Notes: a model not told the origin generated them from the letters alone. Numbered from the stretch's first letter, positions 1-8,951 are shown. The stretch is 13,265 nucleotides of DNA from Halocafeteria seosinensis (GCA_001687465.1 LVLI01000394.1:1-13265); one strand, 5' to 3'. Numbers and translations are program-made.

Positions 1-669
1 CCGTGTACTGCGCCCACCCGCCCCCGGTGAAGCTAGAAGAGACTGAACGCATGCTTATGAATTTATGATTCATTCGCGCTTCATTTTCTAGCAAGTGCAA
101 GTCGGTATGGATTCCCCAGACGCTTTGTCGATCACTCACCCTGTAATTAAATACACAATAGCAGACTGGTCCTCCAAAACGCGTAATAAAATCAGAAAAC
201 TAACGTTGGCTCCATATCCAACTTTGACTTCCTCAGCTTTTTACCGTACATAATTTTAGAGTTCTTCTCGCGCGTGGAATTCAAATTCACGGTATCGTGT
301 TTTCGCCGCAATCATTGTAAGAAAAATGTTGATTTGAAATGGCCGTATGTGTATGATATTAATGTATGAGCGTCAATGTGATGAATAGAGGAGACTGTGC
401 ATATTACTGTCTCTTCCTTTGAGGGCGAAGCGCCAGGTGTATGGCATTATTCAGCTCTATACACTGTAGTATACAGGCAAAATCAGGGATACTATCACAC
501 TCTATCGTATTCATCATCGACATTCGTAGCTGGCAGTGTGTGTATATCGATGCTGGATGCAATGGAGGGAGAGGAAAGGAGAGTATAAGAGAGACAGAGA
601 GAGACCTCCGTCAGCCAGTATCTGCATGGAGCTTCCGGTGAGGTTATTCTAGGCATATCTCTCGTATGG
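1..669. other. Upstream intergenic region; possible terminal exon of a neighbour at the left edge
   Basis: I recognise no gene here. A pyrimidine-rich tract ending in TTTTCTAG at 83-90 looks like a splice acceptor. From 91 one frame stays open for about 55 codons to a TAA near 250, so this could be the last exon of a gene that begins left of the window. The translation resembles no family I know, so this is only a suggestion. The open frames at 397-641 have no protein-like character. Positions 561-605 are strongly purine-rich (GGAGGGAGAGGAAAGG, then GAGAGACAGAGAGAGA), as often seen in 5' flanks or leaders. Several ATGs lie between 600 and 669, including one at 666 that overlaps the proposed start at 670 out of frame and opens 57 codons. 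If the leader begins near 610, translation of the first gene could be affected by upstream ATGs. Confidence 0.35.
584..589 (+). promoter_or_regulatory. TATA-like element upstream of the OB-fold gene
   Basis: TATAAG sits inside a GA-rich tract, 81 nt before the start codon assumed at 670. A transcription start about 25-30 nt downstream would give a leader of some 55 nt. Only position and resemblance support this; TATA-like strings are common by chance. Confidence 0.2.
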
Positions 670-2539
670 ATGACATACACGTCAAACGCAATGGATCCTT
701 TGATAAACATGGGAAAAGAGTCTCAAATCCCCTTCCAATACTCCCCGTCCCAGAATTCCTCTTTGGGGAATTCCTCGCAGCAGCCTACACATGCAAGATC
801 GTGTTCCCAGGAGTATACGCGGCACTCTGTACACTATAATCATGTCCCAAAGAGCTCAGCGTCTCCTATTCGTTCAGCAACGAGTTCAGTGCGAAGAAAA
901 ACTGCGAAAGGAATTCTCGGTTCCGCTGAAGCAGCTTCAGGAAATGGAAACATCGTTCATGGAAACGAAGATAATAATGATGCTTGCAAGAATGGAGTTT
1001 CACGTCATCAGACGAGGAGCAACACGCTCAAACGAGGACGCTCTTCTGGGACTAGTGATCGAGCGAGAAATGCCTCCTTGGAGGAGAATTGCAAAAGTGA
1101 GCATTCTCTATTGTTGATACTACATGGCTACTTTTTGAGTAGTGAACTATATGATACTATTGCGTCCAGGCAAAAAGGAGGCTCATAACCCGAACAAAAA
1201 GAAACCAGCATCGCGTTCACGCGCACAGTCGGCGGACCTGATTTGCTGCTGCTCGATGCGGGAGATTTTGAAACACAAAGAGTTCTCGATACTTAATGTC
1301 ATAGGGTTTGTACACTCTGCGCGGAGCATGAACTACAAGACAGACACAAGGAAAATTATTGAACGTGAAAAGAATTCGCAGGCACCTGACAATGCTGTCT
1401 GTATTGATTTCGTGCCGCTACACCAGCCGGGAACACCGATCATTGTTGTCTTGTGGCACAATCACAACATCTGTGATAAAGCTACTTTGGATTACATAAA
1501 GCAATGCCAAATTTATGACAAGGATAGTGAACCGTGTATTCATGCTACTCAATTATGTCGAAGCTACTCGAAGAAAGGGTTCCAACTCATACAGCTTACA
1601 GGATTGCAACTCAGGTATTCCCCTCTTTACGAGTGCTGGACCCTACAGTCTTCAACAAGCTCCCAGGTGAAGCCCGTCAGTTCTGCATGCCAACCAAATG
1701 AAGCTGCCACAAGCGACTCCTCGGGATACACGTTTTCGTTTTCAGCTTTGTACACTCAGATGCAGGGCGGCAACGGACTCTCACAGCTGCACGCTAAGGA
1801 TAACGAGAAGGACTACGTTGTACTTCCACGACCATCTGTTGTACAGCTCGCCAAAGTGATAGGAATGGAGGCTGTTGACAGTGATGGGGCGTCTGTCAAG
1901 GCGTTCTGTGATCATGGCTTATGTGATTTGCCTAATTCTTCTAAGATATGGACTAAGCTATTAAAGGAGTATATCCGAAACTGTTGTGCTAGTTGCTTAA
2001 AACCATTGGAGGAAGATAGTGTGGGAGGATGGAAATGCCCCGGGGTATGCAATGTTCCAAAGCGCAACAGCCTTAGAGAATGGAAAACAGTGGGATTGGA
2101 AAAAGCCGACTTTGAAGAGTGGATGAAGCAGTGTGGCAGAGACATTAAAACAACTATGTCCCCTAAAAAAGCGTTTCGTTTCCCGAAATTTTGTACAGCA
2201 ATCCTATACGTACAGCTTATTCAAGGGGGAAGTAGTACGTGTTTGCCACTCGTTGCCCCAGGAACTGTCGTCCAAGAAGTGTTCGGCGGATGTAGTGCAT
2301 ATAAGTTATTAAGAAGTCTGAATTCAGCGTCCTTTGCAGAGACTTCAATGAGGGAGAACGCCATTAATAGCATAAAGCGCATGTTGTGCAAACCTTCATT
2401 CTCACGATCCCAAATGAAGACTGATGAAGCCAGTCTAGTTCGCGTCAGAATAGAGTATACTCTTAGTCCAAAGGGGCAAGGGAAATGGCTTCTGCATGAG
2501 TTGACACCTCAGGTGTATACAGGAATATCTTCTTTGTGA
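670..2539 (+). CDS. RPA70-like OB-fold / zinc-ribbon protein (SHLD2-, MEIOB- or CTC1-type candidate)
   Basis: Two exons, 670-1096 and 1170-2539, joined over a 73-nt GT-AG intron (donor AAAA|GTGAGC, acceptor TCCAG), give 598 aa. Residues 1-170 are Ser/Asn/Arg/Lys-rich and look disordered. Residues about 173-305 resemble an RPA-type OB fold: a VIGFVHSAR strand, IIVVLWHNHN matching the 'xLTLW' strand, then FQLIQLTGLQL followed by YECWTLQSS. A second OB fold follows with C-x3-C-x13-C-x3-C at about residues 414-436, close to the RPA70 DBD-C ribbon (C-x4-C-x13-C-x2-C). It ends in VRVRIEY...LHELTPQVY, like the last DBD-C strands. Such proteins bind ssDNA or assemble ssDNA-binding complexes in the nucleus. 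The protein lacks the N-terminal DBD-F and the four-OB layout of RPA1, so it is more likely a relative such as SHLD2, MEIOB or CTC1, or a lineage-specific paralogue. The start is uncertain: ATG 691 has better context (G at -3, G at +4) and would give 591 aa. A competing open frame covers 791-1117. Confidence 0.6.
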
Positions 2540-2545
2540 TATTCT

Positions 2546-2562
2546 TCCGGCTAATTGCCGGA
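2546..2562 (+). terminator. 3' hairpin after the OB-fold gene
   Basis: TCCGGC, a five-base loop TAATT, and GCCGGA form a perfect 6-bp stem 7 nt after the TGA stop. It lies in the 100-bp gap between two convergent genes, so it would be in the 3' UTR of either or both. ATTAAA variants of the polyadenylation signal follow on the plus strand at 2592-2597 and 2611-2616. A role in 3'-end formation is inference. Confidence 0.3.
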
Positions 2563-2591
2563 TATCCGAGCTTAATGTCTAACCAGTCTAT

Positions 2592-2616
2592 ATTAAAATT
2601 GTACCATTCTATTAAA
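2592..2616 (+). promoter_or_regulatory. Candidate polyadenylation signals (two ATTAAA)
   Basis: Two ATTAAA hexamers, the commonest variant of AATAAA, lie 53 and 72 nt after the stop of the OB-fold gene. The second is only 24 nt before the stop codon of the opposing HIG1 gene, so a transcript cleaved 10-30 nt beyond it would overlap that gene's 3' end. The match is to consensus only. Confidence 0.3.
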
Positions 2617-2639
2617 GTCCCCGCAATCGCCTTGCCGAT

Positions 2640-3296
2640 TCAAGCTCGGCTGACGTGTTCTGCCTCGGCTCCACTCTGATTCTCCTCGACTTGCTGTTGC
2701 GTCTGTTGCTGCTCTTGACGGTGCTTTACCTTATCTTGTGCAAATCTATCACCGGGAGCTCTAACCTGTCTTAACTGCATCGATGTGGAGGCTGGTTTCG
2801 AGGCACTGCCGTCGTCGGCAATGTAGCTGATTACCCCAGCCAGAGTAATACCCAGCAGGATTCCAGCCTGAGCGAGGATCCTCGCCTGGATCACTTTGAG
2901 GGATGTCCTCATTTTACGGTTATATAAGTAGACTCCAGTTCCCACCATGCCTGCAGCGTAACGGAAACATTGGGTTGCATGCATGCATGCGTCCAGGCGG
3001 CGTGTGCTGCTGCTGGGAAGCTAGACTTCTTACCTGTCGCCCATAATCCGACGCCTGCCGTCAGTGGTCGTTCCTGGAATCAAAAAAACAAAGTCCCGGT
3101 GCCATTACTCATATAATGCACAATTCCTGCTGACGAAGGAGGAAGGAGGGAAAAAAAAAAAGGCCCCCCTTCCCCGCGTGCGTGCATCATCATCACGATT
3201 CCAGTTCCTTACCTGACACCATCCACGAACTATCATGATGGGATTTCTGGTGGGCATCCCTTCCGAGGAGGAAGAGGAATTCTGTTTCTGTGCCAT
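2640..3296 (-). CDS. HIG1-domain mitochondrial inner-membrane protein (Rcf1/HIGD family)
   Basis: Three exons, 3296-3213, 3073-3034 and 2950-2640, joined over introns of 139 and 83 nt (donors CAG|GTAAGG and CAG|GTAAGA; acceptors TTCCAG and CTGCAG), give 144 aa with frame kept at both joins. The middle exon is only 40 nt and encodes ERPLTAGVGLWAT, which matches the 'PxVPxG' start of the first HIG1 membrane helix. Exon 3 continues with GMVGTGVYLY, a short basic loop with NRKMR, then the hallmark second helix ARILAQAGILLG, equivalent to the family's 'R.xAQGxTxxAxxxG'. HIG1 proteins are two-helix inner-membrane proteins that associate with cytochrome c oxidase and respiratory supercomplexes. The tail after about residue 90 is unusual: polar and Gln/Glu-rich (HRQEQQQTQQQ), likely disordered or coiled coil. 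No clear cleavable presequence is seen, which is normal for the family. Met14 is a possible alternative start. Confidence 0.8.
2976..2990. repeat. Short TGCA/GCATGC tandem repeat in an intron
   Basis: TGCATGCATGCATGC is a self-complementary tetranucleotide run inside the second intron of the HIG1 gene, 26 nt upstream of its acceptor. Probably a small microsatellite; it also explains why an ATG-initiated open frame appears to begin in this intron. Confidence 0.5.
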
Positions 3297-3316
3297 TGTT
3301 TCCGCGTGTCTACGAG

Positions 3317-3329
3317 TATATATATATAT
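3317..3329 (-). promoter_or_regulatory. TA-repeat, possible TATA element of the HIG1 gene
   Basis: A 13-nt alternating TA run lies 20-32 nt upstream of the HIG1 start codon on the minus strand. If it acts as a TATA box, initiation 25-30 nt downstream would fall almost at ATG 3296, giving a leaderless message or favouring Met14 (ATG at 3257). It may equally be a neutral microsatellite. Confidence 0.25.
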
Positions 3330-3526
3330 GTATGTATCACTGACAAACTTAATGAATCAATCAACTCTACGTCGGAAGCGGATTACTGGCATCTTCAAGT
3401 CAACTGATGCACCAGCTGATGAGGGAATCCGGAGATTTGGAATCCCGCAAAAGAGCCGTTAGTCTACAAAAGCTACATATACAGAGTGTGATGTGGTAAA
3501 ATAGAGTATCCGTCGATATGCTGGAA

Positions 3527-3582
3527 TGATCATGTCAAATTCGCGATATTTTGTGTTGTACCGGTTTGATCAAGTCAAATTC
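3527..3582. repeat. 16-bp direct repeat, 40-bp period
   Basis: TGATCATGTCAAATTC at 3527-3542 recurs as TGATCAAGTCAAATTC at 3567-3582, with one mismatch in 16 and starts exactly 40 bp apart. It lies between two same-strand genes, roughly 230-290 bp upstream of the HIG1 start. Paired protein-binding sites or a remnant duplication are both possible. Confidence 0.45.
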
Positions 3583-3740
3583 CAAAGTCGTACAAGTACG
3601 ATTGTAGTTTCGATCCATCACTAGTTTGGCTTCCTTGATTACAAAGAGTATCTACCGAGTCGGAAAGATATGTTCCAGTTTCTTAGATGGTAGACTTCAG
3701 TCATCGAATAATCGATTTTCTTCCTGCTATGACACGCACA

Positions 3741-6700
3741 TTAGCTAAACGAATAACCATTCAATGGGTCCATCTGATGTTCTTGTTGACGTACACTCGT
3801 TCTAGAGCGATCAGGGTGAGGAGGCTTTGATCGAGACCTGGTTGCTGATTTCTCACGTCGTGGACGACCCGCACCTGCATTCCCGTTGCTTGCAACACCA
3901 CCAGCTTCTGAGGACTGCTGAAACCCTCGACGAGAGGGAGTTAGATTCCCTGGAGATTGGGCAACGACGTCACTCATACCTTTTTGAAAGAGACGATGAA
4001 CAGCTTCGGCGTCACGTCTTCGTTCAACAACGCGATCTATTGAGGATGACTGAATAAGACCATGCTCGTTTAATCTCAAAAGCATCCGTTTCGCAGAATG
4101 TCTTGCATCTTCGTTCCCAGCCTGGACAAATTTCGCCCCGATTGAAAGTAATCTATCTGTATGTCTTCCCTTCAGACTATCCAGGCGAGTAGAAGTTGAG
4201 TTCGAAACAGGAGCTGAATGGATATCAGTCCATCTCTCCAACCAAGTAGAAGCTTTCGCCCGAATGGAAGCGTTTTTGTGTTCTGCTGCGGCCAACAGTG
4301 CAGTCAACGACTTCTGCGGTCCGCAATAGACGCACATAGATTTCAGTGCGTTTTCAGCTTCGGCACTGATAAAGCCTGCTGTATCGGCACATTTCCTTAG
4401 CAACACAGGTACCACCACATCCAGCTCAGGATCCATACTCTTTTGTAAGCCCATAAAGCAATCCGAGAAAGCCATCAGTGCGTTCTTGGCAACACTACTC
4501 CTGAGATTATCAACCGCTGACATCATGAAGGCAACAAACTCATGGATACAGGGAGAAATTGCGTCCGTATGATAAACTGCCAGACGTCTTATCGAGTTGA
4601 GCATGTTAAACTGAGATTCCCACTCAAGCGACTTCCCAACATCGGCTCGCACTCGTTCGAGCGTAGCCAGAGGGTCCTTGCAGGGAGTTAAATCTTCTGT
4701 TGGAATATACATTTGCTCGGAGCCAGTAAACCCTGGCGTCTCATGGTTGGGGCTCAGGGAGCTCGCGGGTGGAGCGGAATCGCCATCGGAGGGATTGTTG
4801 AGGCGACTAGTGCTCGACCTCGCTTTCGCCTGCATCTTCTGACGCAGCTGTGACTGCCGACGGTTTCCCAGAGGAACATTAGATGAAGACTCTCTCGTAG
4901 GAGTGGGATCCTCTCTATCTCCTACCATACTGTTCCGGCCACTGTTCACAGCGGACACGACTGACAGCTCCGGAGGTGGAGCTTCTGGTATATTCTCGCT
5001 TTCAGAAGTGCCATACTGTACGGGCGACGTATCAACTTGAGTAAACCGCTTGCTCGCGTTTGCTCGTTGAACAGCGCGTGCATATGCTTGATGATCTCTT
5101 CCTCCATATTCACTCAAGCCCTTTGGACGCCTGGAATACTCTTTAGACGAGGGAGTAGAAGAGGTTGCTGGTGGAGCTTGGTCAGAGGCTTGGGCATTCT
5201 CGTTGTTAACCCAACCACTATTAGAACCATTATGCCGACCAAAGCGGCCAGCACCGGCACTCCTAAACCTGGCCTTAGCATAAATACCTGAGCTCTCCGG
5301 CGCTTGCGGTTCCGCGATGGGGCTAATGAAATCCGGTTTTTGGGCGTTCGCAGCCCCTTCCCCAAAAATGCCTTGAGATCTGGCTGTGGCGCTGTTTACC
5401 CTCCTTGCCCTAGATTGTGTATGTGACCTTCTCTTTATGGTAGTCAGTCGAGCCCGCATTGCTGCTGCTTTACTTGTTTCATCCGTTTGGCTGCTGGAAA
5501 CAGACGAAAGGGACTCCGCCTGCTTGGCTGAGGAAATGCTCCAACTGCACGTGATGCTAGACAAAGCGATAGTAAGACCAATACACGAGAGGAGCAACTT
5601 ATTTGGAGTGACTTACCTAGAAGCGGAACGCGGGGCAGTCCCCGTTTGGTCGTCCTGAAGCCAGAGCGGAGTTGAAGGAGAGGGTGCCTCATGATAACTC
5701 TTTGAGGGCGAGCTAGAATCCTCCTTTGTGGACCCTCGGCGAACTATGTCACTGTGAGTGTTATTCGGGCTCTGCGGTGGGCTCGATTCAGCAGTAAAGC
5801 CAGACCCTGCCCTCGACCTCACTCCTTCATGGCTATGCTCGGCAGATTCAGCGTCCGATTGGTGTCTGTGAGTGCCACGAAAGTCATCTCCGAAAAGAAT
5901 TCTCTCATAATGGTCTTGTTGCAGATGCTCCTGTTCTCCGATGTGGATGGGTTTTGGGCTGCTCCTACCGTACTTCGCGGGCCCGTAGCCCACACTATCA
6001 GCGTCGAAGCTGGAATTATTGTTGTATTCCTCGCTTCCATTCGTATCTAGTCGTGGCTTCGCTGCAGCGCTACTCACCGGGCTATCCAAGTATTGTTGTT
6101 CATTGAAATTACTTTGCGATTCCAGCGAAAGGCTAGGCGGAATGAACTCTCCATCCCTGTATAGTTGTCGACGAGTGGTCCCATCATCGCCAGGAGTGTA
6201 CCTGTGTGTTTGCTTCTCCTGAGAGGATTCAAACGAGTACGGGGATGAGAAATCCAAATTTTGAGGCTCACCCCATCCAAGGTTGTCCCATTCTTCCAAA
6301 GTCCTTTTATGCATTTCAGGAGGAGGAACAAGCTCTAGGAATCCTTTCTGGCTAATACTCGGGACAGGTGTAGAGTGGTCACTCAGTCGACGGAACATGA
6401 CTTTAGACATCTCGGAAGAGCGATTTATCCCAAGTACCTGCTGAAACACCTCCATGAACCCGGCAGTGTGCTCTCTCGACGGAGGTATAAAGATATGGTC
6501 GTCCGTTCGTTGCTGCGCATACTCTTCGCTTAGAAGCCAAAGGACCTGATGAAACGCAGCAACAAAATCAGTCCCCGAGGCTGCAACTTTGGAATTTGCG
6601 TCTTCGAAGAGAGGCACAACAGTCTTCAACAGTGTGCTCTGTTGATCCACGATGAAGTACTTATCCGGGCATCTCTTTAGTACCAGCAACGTCATAAGTT

Positions 6701-8448
6701 TTCCACAGCTTTCCCTTGCAATTTTGTTCCTCGTATTGATCGCAGACTGAACAAGAGACACAAAGTCGACTCCCATTAGCGGCGCAAGTACACCACATGT
6801 CTTTAGGTTAGCTTGGCGGAATACTATCTTTGTATCCCCCAGTCTCCGGAATAGGCTCTCTACGAGCACCCGAACTGTACGTCTAAACCCCGCGGGATTC
6901 AGTTTTGCTAGTCCCTCCACTACTTGCAAACTGAGGAAAGGGATTTTAAAAGATGAAGTGCACTTCAGCAAACCACAACAGATCTCGACAGTCCACGGAA
7001 CTGCAGCAGCTACCTCAGACGTCGGCGGTGGAGATGGAGCGTAAAGGATAGATAATATCTCCTCCAGCGCCACGATAGAGCGCTCTACAGTATCTTCATC
7101 AAGAATCTCTTTACATAGGAAATCTTTGTCATTGCAGTTTGAGTTGAGAAAATTACAAAGGTCGGTCAACACCCGCGCTATCCGTTTAGGGAAGAGGCCC
7201 GGGAAATAGTGCTCTCCTTCCACAGAACTGCCATGTATGGAAATGTCCGATGTTTTGGGTACCGCATTCGTTTGGATCGTTTCGGTTTGTGATGCAGAAT
7301 TGGAAAAGCTATATATCGCTGCGGGAGGCGTCTCATCATCGTCGGTGTTTCCTTCTTCTTCGTGCACTTGCGCTTGGGAAGAAGAGTCTTGAGCTGTCAA
7401 GGAAATGAAGGAGTATCTGTCGGATACTTTCGCTGGTAGATCCGACAAGTCTTCAACGTCGCTGTTATTGAGGAAGGAAGACGTTACAATGGCCTGGTTG
7501 GAAGTTGTCATATGTTTGGTGCGAAGCAAGAAATTCGGATCTAGGTCACTTAGCCTCTTCAATATCTGTCACCGACATAATGCGCATAGGCAGTGTTTTA
7601 CTATAGAATCTCTGTAAAAGTAAACCAGTTACATACATATGTAGCGTAAGCACTATCATCTTCGTTGCTGCTCTTGAGTCTAGGGGTGACAACCTCCATA
7701 ATCCGTCGAGTAGGCAATTCGTCAGACGGCACATCCTCGATAATTGACAACACTAGGATGAACCCTTCTAGCCAGAGACGGCTCTGCGCACGGAGCAAGT
7801 TCGAAATGTTAGAGACTCTTTAGAACAATGGGATATACAAATGCATAGATAGCACAAAGCCAACTCCGCTAACGGCAGCAGCGGAAAGTGCAAGTCTACG
7901 GAAGGAGAGGGGAGACTAACCTTCGGATCACGATGCGCCAATGTCAGCAAAGGTTCAATCAACGCGGTCTGCGTATCGATGTGGACAGCTGCCGATCGGC
8001 ATTGCATTAAGACGGTTAAGAAGACTTTGATCATTCCCAGTTCGTCAAGTCGCGACGATAGTTCGGATAAAACACTCCCTGCTACTCGTTGTATCGCCCA
8101 GTCGCAATGGTGGGCGGATCCTGCAAAATAGAACCCGGTTTCTAAATCTCCCACAGTCCCATATTTTGCCAGAAAAAGCAATGCTTCGCCTAAATGAGCC
8201 CCTAAAACAGGGTCCAATGAGCCTGTTTCGGCGCCATCTTGCTGCTCAATGGTCTCATATATCTCCGTCAGAGCTTCCTCACTGGACTGATACCGTTCAT
8301 TATCGTCCTCCCCATCGTATTCAGCACTCCTGGGACTAAACGCATCATCAGATTCGGCGTAAATCCCTTCATATTGAGCCGCCTCCGTCGACATGGGCTC
8401 GAAATCAGAGCCAGCGTCTTCGTTTCCAACCTCATTTATAGAGTCCAT
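3741..8448 (-). CDS. TOG-domain array protein, Crescerin/TOGARAM-like microtubule regulator
   Basis: Four exons, 8448-7921, 7783-7637, 7565-5617 and 5556-3741, give 1479 aa. Introns are 137, 71 and 60 nt, all GT-AG; the first has a CTAAC and the third a CTTAC branch-like motif, and the frame is kept at every join. Three helical-repeat regions are seen: about residues 55-245, 345-576 and 1163-1400. They are separated by long Ser/Pro/Arg-rich segments (about 577-1160), and a basic Ser/Arg tail follows. The last region contains NLRSSVAKNALMAFSD, then KSMDPELDVVVPVLLRKC, which closely resembles TOG domains of Crescerin/TOGARAM (formerly FAM179). That family binds tubulin and promotes microtubule growth, chiefly in cilia. 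CLASP, with the same kind of TOG domains, is the main alternative; the first two regions are too divergent to assign. ATG 8448 has a good context (G at -3, G at +4). It is transcribed divergently from the importin gene. Confidence 0.7.
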
Positions 8449-8528
8449 CACGCATTTCGTTCCCGCCAAACTGGAGTTTATCTGGAATATATGTGTCTAA
8501 ACTAGATATTAAGCTTGGAAGCACCGAA

Positions 8529-8566
8529 AATAAAGGGGAATAAGACCCCGAATAAGGTGAATAAAG
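8529..8566. repeat. Cluster of AATAAA/AATAAG hexamers
   Basis: AATAAR begins at 8529, 8539, 8551 and 8560, spaced 10, 12 and 9 nt, close to one helical turn. Further copies lie at 8606 and 8702. The cluster is 81-118 bp upstream of the TOG gene start. Its orientation and place rule out a 3'-end signal for any gene recognised here, so a promoter element array is possible; A/T-rich chance is the alternative. Confidence 0.35.
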
Positions 8567-8768
8567 GGCAAAAACAAGGGGTCCGCCGAAGCTTCAACCT
8601 CTCCAAATAAGCGTTTATGACCCTTTCTCGCTTCCAGAAGGCAAAGACACCTCCACCCAATCGATCGATCAATGCGTCCCTTCAGACAATAATCAATAGA
8701 CAATAAGATATCCTTCAGAGTGGCAGGGGGACACTAACGTGCATAACTCCAGATATTCCGGGCGGATG

Positions 8769-8782
8769 GCCCGGATCCGGGC
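8769..8782. repeat. 14-bp perfect palindrome
   Basis: GCCCGGATCCGGGC is a perfect 14-bp inverted repeat without spacer, 170 bp before the importin start codon, inside a GC-rich patch in an otherwise more balanced spacer. It could bind a dimeric factor; no known site is recognised. Confidence 0.4.
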
Positions 8783-8951
8783 GCTCAGCCGGGAAAGTGA
8801 CCCCCTTTGGAGGGCATTATTGGCTCATTTAGCAGGTTTGTAGACGTTTTTACGTGATTCCGGATGGTGGAATAGTTGCGTATTAACGGTACGGACCTGT
8901 ACGACGTGTGGTTGTGGAGTGGAAACTGCGTAGGGAGGGCGAAAACAGAGA

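Larger units (their letters stand above)
3297..3740. other. Intergenic spacer: HIG1 5' flank and TOG gene 3' flank
   Basis: This 444-bp stretch separates the start of the HIG1 gene from the stop of the TOG gene, both on the minus strand. I see no gene in it; a plus-strand open frame at 3235-3462 is low in information and crosses HIG1 exon 1 antisense. It holds a TA dinucleotide run (3317-3329), a 16-bp direct repeat (3527-3542 and 3567-3582), and a small inverted repeat ATCGA-ATAA-TCGAT at 3703-3716 near the end of the TOG gene. No AATAAA on the minus strand is evident for the TOG gene. Confidence 0.5.
8449..8951. promoter_or_regulatory. Divergent promoter region shared by the TOG and importin genes
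   Basis: The 503 bp between the two divergent start codons contain no convincing gene. A minus-strand 64-codon frame at 8509-8703 and one at 8825-9073 antisense to the importin start look like chance frames. The region must hold the 5' flanks of both genes. Visible structure: a cluster of AATAAR hexamers at 8529-8566 and a GC-rich 14-bp palindrome at 8769-8782. No strong TATA box is evident for either gene. Confidence 0.55.

Noticed and set aside
397-641. Two overlapping plus-strand open frames of 63 and 66 codons
   Set aside because: No domain-like pattern, start codons not placed sensibly, and they overlap each other and an opposite-strand frame; typical chance frames in a spacer.
3150-3161. 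A-run on the plus strand as the polyA trace of a retrocopy
   Set aside because: It is inside the first HIG1 intron, where on the coding strand it is part of a pyrimidine-rich tract; no target-site duplication or coding copy is beside it.
5386-5658. Plus-strand 90-codon frame with hydrophobic content
   Set aside because: It is antisense to the junction of the last two TOG-gene exons and crosses the 60-nt intron; explained as a shadow frame.
7612-7636. A 25-nt intron (GTATGT...TTTACAG) in the TOG gene
   Set aside because: Too short to splice, and the downstream frame hits a stop; the 71-nt intron ending at 7566 joins the frames cleanly.
8509-8703. Minus-strand 64-codon frame upstream of the TOG start, considered as a 5' exon
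   Set aside because: No recognisable domain, and ATG 8448 already has a good start context, so no upstream exon is needed.
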